Below, piece by piece: positions 8,846 to 16,835 of a DNA stretch of 64,000 bases. The notes under the pieces were generated by a model. That model was given only the letters and a program-made list of their open reading frames with translations. It was not told where the DNA came from and made no database searches. Positions within the stretch are counted from its first letter, which is position 1; the number at the start of each line of letters is the position of its first letter. The translations under genes were made by a program, and so were the position numbers. The stretch is from an uncultured Fretibacterium sp. (GTDB taxonomy: Bacteria > Synergistota > Synergistia > Synergistales > Aminobacteriaceae): the NCBI GenBank assembly GCA_946183145.1, contig CAMGZM010000005.1, forward strand, positions 62,001 through 126,000, in the 5' to 3' direction.

Positions 8846-10868
8846 TTACGAAAAAGATATACTGCATTCGCTCTCACAAAGACAGCGTGAAGCAGTTGAG
8901 TATGTAGACGGGCCTTTGCTTGTTCTCGCAGGAGCCGGGAGCGGCAAGACCCGTGTTTTGACACACAAAATAGCGTGGTTAATCTCGCAGGAAATCGCCT
9001 CTCCTCAAAACATCATGGCCGTAACTTTCACCAACAAAGCCGCAGGAGAAATGAAATCCCGTATAAATTCCCTCGTGCAAAATTCAGCCGGGATTTACGC
9101 GGGTACTTTTCACGCTTACGGACTCAAATTCTTGTTCCGTCATCCTCAGCAGGCGGAAGAAATTGCAGGATTGAGACAAGATTTCACAGTTTTTGACAGA
9201 AGTGAAAGCCGTGCGCTTGTCAAAGAGATTATGACGGAGATGAAATTTTCCGAGAAAGAAACATCACCCGCCTCAATGCTTGACATTATTGCACGCGATT
9301 ATATGACGTGGAGTCCGATTCCCCATGACTCTATGATTGATGACGAAAATATTTTCAGGCTCGCAAAAGAATACCGCAGGCGGCTCCGTGAGCTTAACGC
9401 GGCGGATTTTGATGACTTGATGATTCTTCCGCTTGAGATTCTGAAGACTGACATAACCGCAAGACGGCGTGAACAGGAGCGAATATCATGGCTTCTTGTC
9501 GATGAGTATCAAGATGTCAACAAGCCTCAATATTTGCTCATAAAGTATCTTGCGGGTGAAAACTGCACGGTGAATGTTGTCGGTGATCCTGACCAGTTAA
9601 TTTACGGCTGGCGCGGCGCGGATATAGGAATGATTCTGAACTTCACGAATGATTTTGACGGCGCAAAAACTATAGTCCTCGATGAAAATTACAGGTCAAC
9701 AGGAAATATATTGACGGCCTCAAACGCATTAATCCGCAACAACAAAGCACGCCTCAAGAAGAATCTTCACACGGCAAAAGGAAAGGGCGAAAAGATTTAT
9801 ACCCTCCTCGCATTGAATGACTTTCAGGAAGCGGATTTCATCCAGCAGGAAATTGAACGCCTTGTTTCTGTCTACAGCTACAAGTACAGCGACATTGCTA
9901 TACTCTACAGGCAAAACGCTATGAGCAGGCTTTACGAGAATAAGTTTCTTGAGGAAGATATACCCTACAGAATCATACGGGGAGTTTCGTTTTATGACCG
10001 AATGGAAGTGCGTGATGTTCTGTCTATTCTCCGTTCTGCGATGAATCCTCTCGACAAGTCAGCGTTCGCAAGGGCAGCAGGACTCGCGGTGAAAGGCATG
10101 GGTTCAGCCCGCCGCGACTCCTGGTATGAATGGCTAGCTTCACAGCCTGATGACGTAACAGAAGACCCCGCAAAAGTTTGGAGTCTCACTGCCGGGGGAG
10201 CATGGCCGGTTAAGGGTTCTGTAGGTGAAAACATAAGGGCTTTTGCGTCCCACATGTGCGCGATTATTAATATGGCCGATGAAGGAATCAAGCCCGCAGT
10301 CGATTACGTTCTTGACGAGATGAATTATGACTCGTACCTGAAAAATTATGACCCTGAGAATTACGCCGAAAGACTCGACAACGTTAAAGAGCTGAAATCT
10401 ATTGTGCCTGACGGAAATTTAGCCGAGACGTTAGCAGAAGCAGCACTGTTTACGGACGCTGACTCAGGAGACTCACATGATGACGCTGTCGGACTTCTGA
10501 CTCTTCATGCCTCGAAAGGACTCGAATTCCCCGTAGTCTTCATTGTCGGAATGGAGGAGGATATTTTCCCTCATTCGCGCGCAAAGGATGACCCCGACGA
10601 ACTTGAAGAGGAACGCAGATTGTGTTACGTCGGAATGACACGGGCGGAAGAAAGACTCTATCTTACGGCGGCAAGGTCAAGAAGGATTTACGGCACTGTG
10701 AAATCAAACGAGCTTTCACGATTCCTTTTTGAGATTCCTGACGACTGCAAGAAAACTGATGACAGGGGCAAATGCAGAATGTTTACTGACAGTCCGAGAA
10801 CAATTTACACGCAGGGGCGGAATCAATATGGCGGTTACGGCGGTAACAGGCGAAATCGGTTCTGGTAA
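8838..10868 (+). CDS. UvrD/PcrA-type superfamily 1 DNA helicase
   Basis: A 676-residue SF1A helicase. The Q motif (LSQRQREAV) and Walker A AGAGSGKTRV are at the start, then motif Ia AVTFTNKAAGEM, motif II LLVDEYQDV, motif III VVGDPDQLIYGWRGA, motif IV DENYRSTGNI, motif V TLHASKGLEFPVVF and motif VI YVGMTRAEERL. It unwinds DNA 3'-5' in repair and replication restart. It is slightly shorter than Bacillus PcrA and ends in a Gly/Arg/Tyr-rich tail instead of a Tudor-like domain. The last 41 nt overlap the start of coaE. Confidence 0.95.
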   Translation: MTDYEKDILHSLSQRQREAVEYVDGPLLVLAGAGSGKTRVLTHKIAWLISQEIASPQNIMAVTFTNKAAGEMKSRINSLVQNSAGIYAGTFHAYGLKFLFRHPQQAEEIAGLRQDFTVFDRSESRALVKEIMTEMKFSEKETSPASMLDIIARDYMTWSPIPHDSMIDDENIFRLAKEYRRRLRELNAADFDDLMILPLEILKTDITARRREQERISWLLVDEYQDVNKPQYLLIKYLAGENCTVNVVGDPDQLIYGWRGADIGMILNFTNDFDGAKTIVLDENYRSTGNILTASNALIRNNKARLKKNLHTAKGKGEKIYTLLALNDFQEADFIQQEIERLVSVYSYKYSDIAILYRQNAMSRLYENKFLEEDIPYRIIRGVSFYDRMEVRDVLSILRSAMNPLDKSAFARAAGLAVKGMGSARRDSWYEWLASQPDDVTEDPAKVWSLTAGGAWPVKGSVGENIRAFASHMCAIINMADEGIKPAVDYVLDEMNYDSYLKNYDPENYAERLDNVKELKSIVPDGNLAETLAEAALFTDADSGDSHDDAVGLLTLHASKGLEFPVVFIVGMEEDIFPHSRAKDDPDELEEERRLCYVGMTRAEERLYLTAARSRRIYGTVKSNELSRFLFEIPDDCKKTDDRGKCRMFTDSPRTIYTQGRNQYGGYGGNRRNRFW

Positions 10869-11400
10869 GTCAACACTTTCACGGATATTATCACGTCTCA
10901 TGAATTGCGCTGTGATTGACGCGGACAAAATAGCCGCAAAAATCTGGACTCGTGATGACGTGAAGAATATTTTTGTCTCACGATGGGGCAATGATATTCT
11001 TGACGCTGACGGAAATATCATCAAGGGAGAAATCTCACAACGGATTTTCACGGACAATGAAGAGCATAAATTTTGCGACTCAATCATTCACCCTCTTGTG
11101 ATGGAAGAGATCCGCACTCTCACAGAAAATATTGATGCCGTTGCTGAGATTCCGTTGTTGCCTGAAGCTGGTCGGCCTGAATGGATTATGCGCGTAATCT
11201 ATACTGAGGCTGATTTTTCCCTCAGGGCTGAACGTTGCAGAGTCTCGCGGGGCTGGAGCTATGACGAATTAATGAGGCGTGAGAAATTCTTGCTCCCAAA
11301 AAGTGAAAGGCTTGCGGTTTGCGATTACGTTATACGCACTGAAGGCAGCCTGTCAGATTTACGCGCTCAGGCTGTGAAGTTTTTATCCAAAGACTGCTAG
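10828..11400 (+). CDS. coaE: Dephospho-CoA kinase
   Basis: Starting at ATG 10828 gives MAVTAVTGEIGSGKST, the P-loop at the extreme N-terminus as in CoaE, and 190 residues, the family length. The frame is open upstream to 10729, but only inside the helicase gene. DADKIAAKIW matches the conserved DAD motif that binds dephospho-CoA, and the C-terminus carries the CDYVIRTEGSLSDLR block. It catalyses the last step of CoA synthesis. A GGGGCGG ribosome-binding site is seen. The 41-nt overlap with the helicase gene is unusually long for this window. Confidence 0.93.
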   Translation: MAVTAVTGEIGSGKSTLSRILSRLMNCAVIDADKIAAKIWTRDDVKNIFVSRWGNDILDADGNIIKGEISQRIFTDNEEHKFCDSIIHPLVMEEIRTLTENIDAVAEIPLLPEAGRPEWIMRVIYTEADFSLRAERCRVSRGWSYDELMRREKFLLPKSERLAVCDYVIRTEGSLSDLRAQAVKFLSKDC

Positions 11401-11431
11401 AAAGCCCCTAGCTTTAAGTTAAGTTAATTTT

Positions 11432-11440
11432 TGCTATAAT
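11432..11440 (+). promoter_or_regulatory. Extended -10 promoter box upstream of the structured RNA
   Basis: TGCTATAAT is a perfect extended -10. The AT-rich stretch before it has only a poor -35 (around CTTTAA). It lies about 7 nt upstream of the first conserved-looking block of the RNA element at 11447. It could drive both the RNA and pepF. Confidence 0.6.
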
Positions 11441-11446
11441 CTTTTA

Positions 11447-11640
11447 TGCGTAACGGCAAATGAGACTGCAAAGTCGGAAAAACCATCAAGGGCAGGCCAA
11501 CGTGTGGAGGACGTAATTTAAAGACCTTGCGTATCTGTGAAGCATCGAGCCAAGGAAGCCAGGTTGGAGTTGCTGTTAGAAGCATAGTGAGCGAGCACCG
11601 GGTGAAAAGGGCGGCAGCTGTGCAATGATTGAGGCATTAA
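11447..11640 (+). ncRNA. Structured RNA resembling an IS200/IS605-associated HEARO/omega RNA
   Basis: This 190-nt stretch has no ORF but is dense in short stems. Examples are GACT-GCAA-AGTC near 11465, GC-rich blocks such as GGGCAGGCC, and an inverted ATGATT/AATCAT pair at 11625-11644. It sits right after a strong extended -10 box and 110 nt before a typical IS200/IS605 right end. The combination of left structured RNA and right-end hairpin matches HEARO (IscB omega-RNA) elements in general layout. The RNA family is inferred from layout and remembered motif style, not from a covariance search. It does not show the conserved cores of RNase P RNA, tmRNA or SRP RNA. Confidence 0.5.
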
Positions 11641-11779
11641 TCATAAATATTATAGAAAATAAGCAGTAAAAAAATGGTTGGGGCATCAGCCATCGGAGGA
11701 GAACTCGTAAGACCTGTTTTTGCAGGCAAGGTTTGTTGATACCAGAATCGTCCGCCTTGAGGCGTGGGGAGTATGTCAA
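11447..11779 (+). mobile_element. ORF-less IS200/IS605-like element (left structured RNA plus right-end hairpin)
   Basis: The right end is the clearest part. CGCC-TTGA-GGCG (11753-11764) is followed by TGGGGAGTATGTCAA (11765-11779), the form of IS200/IS605/TnpB-IscB right ends, which finish in a TCAA cleavage tetranucleotide. The 5' arm of the extended hairpin is imperfect (CGTCCGCC against GGCGTGGGG), which suggests decay. Two more small stems precede it (11675-11680 with 11687-11692, and CCTG/CAGG at 11713-11726). No transposase, TnpB or IscB frame exists between the ends, so it is non-autonomous. The right end abuts the ribosome-binding site of pepF. The left boundary is uncertain by about 20 nt. 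This element accounts for the 392-bp stretch between coaE and pepF. Confidence 0.6.
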
Positions 11780-11792
11780 AGGAGATTGAAGC

Positions 11793-13589
11793 ATGAATAA
11801 CACAAATGAAATACCCGAAAGAAAAGACATTCCCGAAAATTACAGATGGAACTTAGAGGCTATATACCCGGATTTTGAGACGTGGCAGAAAGTTTATGAT
11901 GAGACTTCAGAAAAGGTTGACGCGCTCAAAGATTACGCCGGGAAACTTGGTGAAGGTTCTGCAACTTTGCTCGCATTCATTAAGGCTGATGAGGCCGTAT
12001 CACTTGAGCTTGAGAGGCTCTATGTTTACGCGAACATGAAGAGTCATGAAGATTTACGCGAGTCGAAACCTATGGAGCTTGCCGGGCTTGCTGAGTCGTT
12101 AATGGTGAAATATTCTGCAACTGTAGCATTCTTTGAGCCGGAAATTTTATCCCTCCCGCATGACTATATCAATGACTGCATAAAGAATGAGCATGAGTTG
12201 ACGCGCTATGAATTTTTCTTCCGCAAGTTACTGCGAGAACGTGAACATATACTCCCTCACGAACAAGAAATTTTGCTCGCTAAAGCCGGTGAAATCATGT
12301 CAACTCCCTCAAACGCATTCACACTTCTTACTGACGCGGACATGAAATTTCCCGACATTAAGGACGAGGACGGCAATACGTCAGAGCTTACAGAGGAAAG
12401 ATGGTACAGGTTCAGCAGAAGCCGCAACAGGCAGGTGAGACATGACGCGTTTATGGGCGTTTACGGAACTTACGCGAAATACAAGAACGCAATAGCAGCA
12501 TTGTATTCAGGCTCGGTGAAGTGCGACATATTTTCGTCAACCGCAAGAAAGTACGCAAGCTCGTTAGACATGGCGTTATTCGCTGAAAATGTCCCTGAAG
12601 ATGTTTACGGCCATGTTGTAGACACCGCCCGGAAATATTCACCGTTACTTCACAGGCTCGTATCACTCCGCAAAAACGTTTTGGGACTCGGAGATTTTCA
12701 CTTCTACGATTTGAACGCGCCATTAACGGAAGAACCCGAAATCCGCATTGATTTCCCTGAAGCTGTAGATTTGGCGGTGAAAGCATTAGCCCCGCTCGGT
12801 GATGAATATATTTCAGACTTCAAGCGCGGAATCTCTGAACGCTGGATTGACATTTACGAGAACAAAGGCAAACGCAAGGGCGCATATTCATGGGGCGCAT
12901 ACGGTACACAGCCCTATGTTTTGCTGAATTACGACGGGACAATTCACGATGTATTTACGCTCGTTCATGAGATGGGGCACAGTATGCACAGCTATTACTC
13001 ACGCAAAAATCAGCCGCAAGTTTACGCCGATTACACGATATTGCTTGCTGAAGTCGCGTCAACAACAAATGAAGAGTTATTGCTGGAATATCTCCTCAAT
13101 CATTCGTCAAGTGATGAGAATCGCAAATGGCTTTTGAGCTATTATTATGACATGTCGCGAGCAACGTTTTTCCGTCAGGCAATGTTCGCTGAGTTTGAGC
13201 GCGAGACTCATTCATACGCCGAATCGGGAGGAGTCTTAACGCCGGATTATCTCTGCTCATTGTGGGAGAAACTTAACGCTGACTATTACGGGCCTGATAT
13301 GACGATTGACACGGAGCTTTGCGCGGAATGGGCGAGGATTCCTCACTTCTACACTGCGTTTTACGTCTACAAATACGTTACGGGATTCACGGCTGCGAAT
13401 GCTTTTGCGTCATCAATACTTTCGGGCGATGAAAAAGCGGTTGAAAGATACCTGCGATTCCTGAAAAGCGGCGGAAGTGATTACAGCCTGAATATTTTAC
13501 GGCGGGCGGGTGTTGACTTGACGAGCGAAGAGCCGTTTGAACGCACAATGAAATTATTTGATGAGAGGTTAGACGCATGGGAAAAATAA
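11793..13589 (+). CDS. pepF: M3 family oligoendopeptidase F
   Basis: The 598-residue protein has the M3 zinc motif HEMGH (in TLVHEMGHSMHSYYS) with the downstream glutamate ligand in LLAEVASTTNEELL, and the PepF N-terminal segment YRWNLEAIYPDFETWQ. It is a cytoplasmic metallopeptidase cleaving short peptides. The start has AAAGGAG 10 nt upstream, directly adjoining the right end of the mobile element, so the insertion sits within the leader of this gene. It overlaps the following HAD gene by 13 nt. Confidence 0.96.
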   Translation: MNNTNEIPERKDIPENYRWNLEAIYPDFETWQKVYDETSEKVDALKDYAGKLGEGSATLLAFIKADEAVSLELERLYVYANMKSHEDLRESKPMELAGLAESLMVKYSATVAFFEPEILSLPHDYINDCIKNEHELTRYEFFFRKLLREREHILPHEQEILLAKAGEIMSTPSNAFTLLTDADMKFPDIKDEDGNTSELTEERWYRFSRSRNRQVRHDAFMGVYGTYAKYKNAIAALYSGSVKCDIFSSTARKYASSLDMALFAENVPEDVYGHVVDTARKYSPLLHRLVSLRKNVLGLGDFHFYDLNAPLTEEPEIRIDFPEAVDLAVKALAPLGDEYISDFKRGISERWIDIYENKGKRKGAYSWGAYGTQPYVLLNYDGTIHDVFTLVHEMGHSMHSYYSRKNQPQVYADYTILLAEVASTTNEELLLEYLLNHSSSDENRKWLLSYYYDMSRATFFRQAMFAEFERETHSYAESGGVLTPDYLCSLWEKLNADYYGPDMTIDTELCAEWARIPHFYTAFYVYKYVTGFTAANAFASSILSGDEKAVERYLRFLKSGGSDYSLNILRRAGVDLTSEEPFERTMKLFDERLDAWEK

Positions 13590-14410
13590 AGCTGATTGCG
13601 TTTGATCTTGACGGTACACTATTCAACGACAAGAAGGAAATTACCCCCGAAACTTTTGCGACTCTCGAACATGCCGCAGAAATGGGAATAGAAATTGTGC
13701 CTGCAACGGGGCGTTTCTGGAATGCAATTCCTGATAGCATACGAGCAATGAAATTCATACGCTACATGATAAGCCTTAACGGTTCGGAAATTGCTGACGT
13801 GAAAGAAATGAAGTCTCTTGCGTCATTCACGATTCCGATTCACAGGGCTGAAACTTTATGCAGAGTCTTTGATGAATTGCCTGTGCTTTATGATTTTGTT
13901 GCTGACGGTCAGGGCTATATGAGGCGCGAACATCACGAACGAATCCCGGAAGTAATGATTCTCGGAGAATGGCAGGTTAAAGTAATGCGGGATTTGCGGC
14001 TTCCTGTTGATGACATTTACGCGGAATTGCGGCAGAAATCAGGCGTTCAGAAAATGCAAATATATACCACTGATAAGATTCTGCGTGAAAATCTCTTGAA
14101 GTCGCTTCCGTTTGTGTTTCCTAACGCGTTATTCACGTCATCAGTTCCGAACAACATCGAAATCAACGACCCTAAAGCCAACAAAGGAGACGGCCTGAAA
14201 TTCCTCGCTGGGTATTTAGGGCTTCCGATTGAGTCGACATTAGCATTTGGGGACGGGTTAAACGACATGAGCATGATACAGAATGCGGGAATCGGCGCGG
14301 CCATGTCGAACGGAATCGATGAGCTTAAAGCCATTGCGGACTATATTGCGCCCGACAACAATCACGACGGTGTAGCAGAAGGAATAAAGAAATTTTGCTT
14401 CGTGTCGTAA
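13577..14410 (+). CDS. Cof-type HAD-IIB family phosphatase
   Basis: A 277-residue HAD-superfamily hydrolase: motif I FDLDGTLFND at residues 9-18 with the nucleophile Asp, motif II around VPATGR, and motif III/IV K200-region followed by FGDGLNDMSM. The large C2 cap between motifs II and III places it in the Cof/IIB subgroup, whose members dephosphorylate sugar phosphates and cofactors. The substrate cannot be predicted. It overlaps pepF by 13 nt and the following gene by 16 nt, suggesting one transcript. Confidence 0.9.
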   Translation: MGKIKLIAFDLDGTLFNDKKEITPETFATLEHAAEMGIEIVPATGRFWNAIPDSIRAMKFIRYMISLNGSEIADVKEMKSLASFTIPIHRAETLCRVFDELPVLYDFVADGQGYMRREHHERIPEVMILGEWQVKVMRDLRLPVDDIYAELRQKSGVQKMQIYTTDKILRENLLKSLPFVFPNALFTSSVPNNIEINDPKANKGDGLKFLAGYLGLPIESTLAFGDGLNDMSMIQNAGIGAAMSNGIDELKAIADYIAPDNNHDGVAEGIKKFCFVS

Positions 14411-14778
14411 CAATTGCGGCGTTGTGCATAGATATTGAGCATATAGGGCGGATATTTCTTGCGGATTCAGAAAATCTTGTGCTGAATTACGGTATGGCGT
14501 TCAGTTTGCTTAGCGGTTACCCGTCATTAACTATGTGGCTTTCTGTGATTGCTATTGTGATGATTATTGCGGTTCTTGCGTTCACTAATCTCAATGAATG
14601 GGAGAAATTTGGCTATTCGTTGATGCTCGGCGGGGCTTTGTCGAACTGCGCGGAGAAATTTATTCTCGGTTATGTGATTGACTGGATACACTTTCCGTTT
14701 ATACCTTTGACGATTAATCTTGCTGATGTTGAGGTGTCATTAGGCGCGTTAATTGCTCTGCTTAATTTCATGAGGTGA
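14395..14778 (+). CDS. Divergent, short signal peptidase II-like membrane protein
   Basis: The 127-residue protein has four hydrophobic segments and aligns by motif with lipoprotein signal peptidase LspA: LNYGMAFSLLSG (N-x-G-x-AF block), GGALSNCAEKF, YVIDWI and INLADVEVSLGA. The two catalytic aspartates (VID and LAD blocks) are kept. The GNxxDR block is changed to SNxxEK, and the usual Asp-Lys pair after the first helix lacks the Lys. LspA is normally about 160 residues. The only possible start is TTG 14395, inside the HAD gene, with AAGGAA upstream. It is either a fast-evolving LspA or a paralogue with altered function. Confidence 0.65.
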   Translation: MLRVVTIAALCIDIEHIGRIFLADSENLVLNYGMAFSLLSGYPSLTMWLSVIAIVMIIAVLAFTNLNEWEKFGYSLMLGGALSNCAEKFILGYVIDWIHFPFIPLTINLADVEVSLGALIALLNFMR

Positions 14779-14782
14779 GGCC

Positions 14783-15237
14783 ATGAGAATATATCTCGAT
14801 AACTGCTGCTATAAACGCCCTTACGATGAGCAGAGCCAGATAAGAATCTCGCTTGAGACATGGGCAAAAAGGCAAAATTATTCATACAGGAGCAAATCAC
14901 AGCCGGAAATATAGAGCTTGTATCCTCGTATGTTCTTATCGCGGAGAACAGCATGAACAAAATTTTATCGAAGCGGGAAAATATCAGGGACTTCATAAGC
15001 AAACACACAAAATATTATGTCAGTATCCCGCATAAAGATGAGATTGAAAATAAAGCTGCTCAAATTATGCTTGACGGGGTAAAATTCGTAGACGCATGTC
15101 ATGTTGCCTGTGCTATATTTGCAGAATGCGATTATTTTATCTCGACAGATTACAGGCTGCTGAAATATAAGACGGATGAAATAAAACTTTTGAACCCGAT
15201 AGATTTTCTTCTTGAAACGGAGGGTACATTGCTATGA
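14783..15237 (+). pseudogene. PIN-domain RNase/toxin gene disrupted by an 8-bp tandem duplication
   Basis: From ATG 14783 the frame reads MRIYLDNCCYKRPYDEQSQ..RISLETWAK, the start of a PIN-domain protein of the VapC-like type. The rest of the PIN domain (VDACH, CDYFISTDYRLL) is in another frame from about 14866. At the junction GGCAAAAA (14863-14870) is repeated as GGCAAAAT (14871-14878). Removing one 8-bp unit joins the frames exactly as ETWAKLFIQEQ and gives a 148-residue protein of normal PIN length. The Asp residues of the active site (LD6, VDA, STD) are all present. The downstream partner overlaps it by ATGA. It could be inactive, phase-variable, or expressed by slippage at A5. Confidence 0.85.
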
Positions 15238-15476
15238 ATAATTCTCTGGCAAAAAATACAATGGAGCTTTACAACGAGGGCGTATCAATTCTGACTCAGC
15301 ATATGGGAATAGTACTCGCCGAACAATTTATTTCCGTCATAATGCGTGAATCATTTGACTATACGAAATGGCATCAGTCTATGGCTGACATAATGACAAA
15401 AGAAGAGTTCACGAAAATAGCAGAGCAGGCCGAAACCTTAACGCCTTATGAGAGCAGCGCGTCAACCATAATATAG
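15234..15476 (+). CDS. Small partner protein of the PIN-domain gene, putative antitoxin
   Basis: An 80-residue, mainly helical soluble protein whose ATG overlaps the PIN gene stop (ATGA). The segment AEQFISVIMRESFDYTKWHQ looks like a conserved core of small proteins that I recall accompanying such PIN genes; no DNA-binding domain is evident. Position and size suggest an antitoxin or accessory subunit, but this is inference from context only. It is followed by a tandem repeat and a terminator. Confidence 0.6.
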   Translation: MNNSLAKNTMELYNEGVSILTQHMGIVLAEQFISVIMRESFDYTKWHQSMADIMTKEEFTKIAEQAETLTPYESSASTII

Positions 15477-15482
15477 AGCGCA

Positions 15483-15513
15483 AAAGCGAACAAAGCGAAC
15501 AAAGTGAACAAAG
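15483..15513. repeat. 9-bp tandem repeat, 3.4 copies
   Basis: AAAGCGAAC AAAGCGAAC AAAGTGAAC AAAG forms a short direct repeat between the stop of the PIN partner and the terminator. No spacer structure is present, so it is not CRISPR-like. It may be a slippage product. Confidence 0.7.
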
Positions 15514-15514
15514 A

Positions 15515-15547
15515 CTCCCCCGACTCATAATCAGGGGAGCAAAATTT
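15515..15547 (+). terminator. Terminator after the PIN partner gene, possibly bidirectional
   Basis: CTCCCC (15515-15520) pairs with GGGGAG (15534-15539), followed by AAAATTTTT. It separates the plus-strand pepF-to-PIN unit from the convergent minus-strand sulfhydrylase gene, whose stop codon lies immediately downstream. Confidence 0.75.
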
Positions 15548-16831
15548 TTACTTCACAGCCGCAAACCCTTTCGACAAGTCCGCAATAATGTCATCAATGT
15601 GTTCTGTTCCGATTGAGAGTCGAATAGTCGTCGGACGAATCCCGCATGACAATAACTCTTCCTCGCTCAGCTGTGAATGAGTCGTAGATGCAGGATGAAT
15701 GACGAGCGATTTCACGTCAGCAACATTCGCAAGCAATGAGAAAAGCGCAAGGCTCTCGGTGAATTTCTTGGCCGTCTCTGCATTCCCTTTGATGTCAAAC
15801 GTGAATATTGATCCCGCTCCGTTGGGATAATATTTCGCGTAAAGATCCTTCTGTTTTCCCGCTGCGAGTGAGGGATGATTCACACGCTCAACTTTCGGAT
15901 GATTCTTCAGGAAGTCGACAACCTTCAACGCGTTCTTAACATGACGTTCAACCCTAAGCGACAATGTTTCAAGCCCCTGCAGCAGCAAAAACGAATTGAA
16001 CGGTGAAAGGCACGCGCCTAAATCACGCATTAACGTTGTGCGCAGCTTGATGATGTACGCGAGATTTCCCGCAGCCTTCGTGAAGACTATTCCGTGATAT
16101 GACGGGTTAGGCTCAGAGAGTCCCGGAAATTTCCCGCTCGAATCCCAGTCAAAATTTCCCCCGTCAACAACAACTCCGCCCATCACTGTACCATGTCCGC
16201 CCATAAACTTTGTAGCAGAGTGAACAACAATATCAGCTCCGTATTCTATCGGCCTGCACAAGAACGGAGTCGCAAAAGTGTTGTCAATCACAAGCGGAAT
16301 CCCGTGAGAATGCGCGATTTTTGCGGCTGACTCAATGTCAAAAACATCTGAGTTAGGATTTCCGAGAGTTTCAGCGTAAATCAGTTTCGTGTTGGGCTTT
16401 ATGGCCTTTGCGAAATTCTGAGGGTCTGAAGGGTCAACAAATGTAGTTGTGATTCCCTGCTCAACGAGAGTATTTGCGAAAAGGTTGAACGTTCCGCCGT
16501 AAAGGTTCGTTGATGAGACTACATGATCCCCGGCCTTAGCGATGTTCTGCACAGCGTACGCAATCGCCGCAGATCCTGACGCAGTAGCAAGCGCACCGAC
16601 TCCCGACTCCATTGCCGCGACTCTCTTCTCGAAAACGTCATTTGTCGGATTCATCAATCGGGTGTAAATATTTCCCGGCTCAGTGAGCGCGAATCTTCCT
16701 GCCGCTGTTGCCGAGTCCTTGAAGACGTATGATGTTGTCGCGTAAATCGGGACTGCGCGGGAGTCCGTTACGGGGTCTGCATGTTCCTGGCCCGCGTGAA
16801 GCTGGATTGTCTCAAACTTGTATTTTGTCAT
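15548..16831 (-). CDS. O-acetylhomoserine aminocarboxypropyltransferase (sulfhydrylase)
   Basis: The 427-residue PLP enzyme belongs to the Cys/Met metabolism family. The N-terminal FETIQLHAGQ and the PLP-lysine motif VHSATKFMGGHG are those of MetY/CysD-type O-acetylhomoserine sulfhydrylases, which are longer (about 430) than cystathionine synthases. It makes homocysteine from O-acetylhomoserine and sulfide. The ATG has AAGGAA upstream. It is the last gene of a minus-strand unit with argF and an EutT-like protein. Together with thrC and thrB nearby it concerns homoserine-derived amino acids. Confidence 0.93.
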   Translation of the reverse strand: MTKYKFETIQLHAGQEHADPVTDSRAVPIYATTSYVFKDSATAAGRFALTEPGNIYTRLMNPTNDVFEKRVAAMESGVGALATASGSAAIAYAVQNIAKAGDHVVSSTNLYGGTFNLFANTLVEQGITTTFVDPSDPQNFAKAIKPNTKLIYAETLGNPNSDVFDIESAAKIAHSHGIPLVIDNTFATPFLCRPIEYGADIVVHSATKFMGGHGTVMGGVVVDGGNFDWDSSGKFPGLSEPNPSYHGIVFTKAAGNLAYIIKLRTTLMRDLGACLSPFNSFLLLQGLETLSLRVERHVKNALKVVDFLKNHPKVERVNHPSLAAGKQKDLYAKYYPNGAGSIFTFDIKGNAETAKKFTESLALFSLLANVADVKSLVIHPASTTHSQLSEEELLSCGIRPTTIRLSIGTEHIDDIIADLSKGFAAVK

Positions 16832-16835
16832 TGTA

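Noticed and set aside
11447-11640. RNase P RNA, tmRNA or SRP RNA as identity of the structured RNA
   Set aside because: The RNase P core GAGGAAAGTCC, the tmRNA tRNA-like ends and the SRP GGAAGGTAGCAGCC-type loop are not present.
14860-15237. ATG 14860 as start of an intact 125-residue PIN protein
   Set aside because: The upstream 14783 frame encodes the missing N-terminal strand and catalytic Asp with its own ribosome-binding site; the ATG arises from ACATGG at the duplication.
15483-15513. CRISPR-like array
   Set aside because: Units are 9 bp, directly adjoining, with no spacers and no cas genes in the window.
15548-16831. Cystathionine gamma-synthase or methionine gamma-lyase
   Set aside because: The length and the N-terminal FETIQLHAGQ and SATKFMGGHG blocks fit O-acetylhomoserine sulfhydrylase better.
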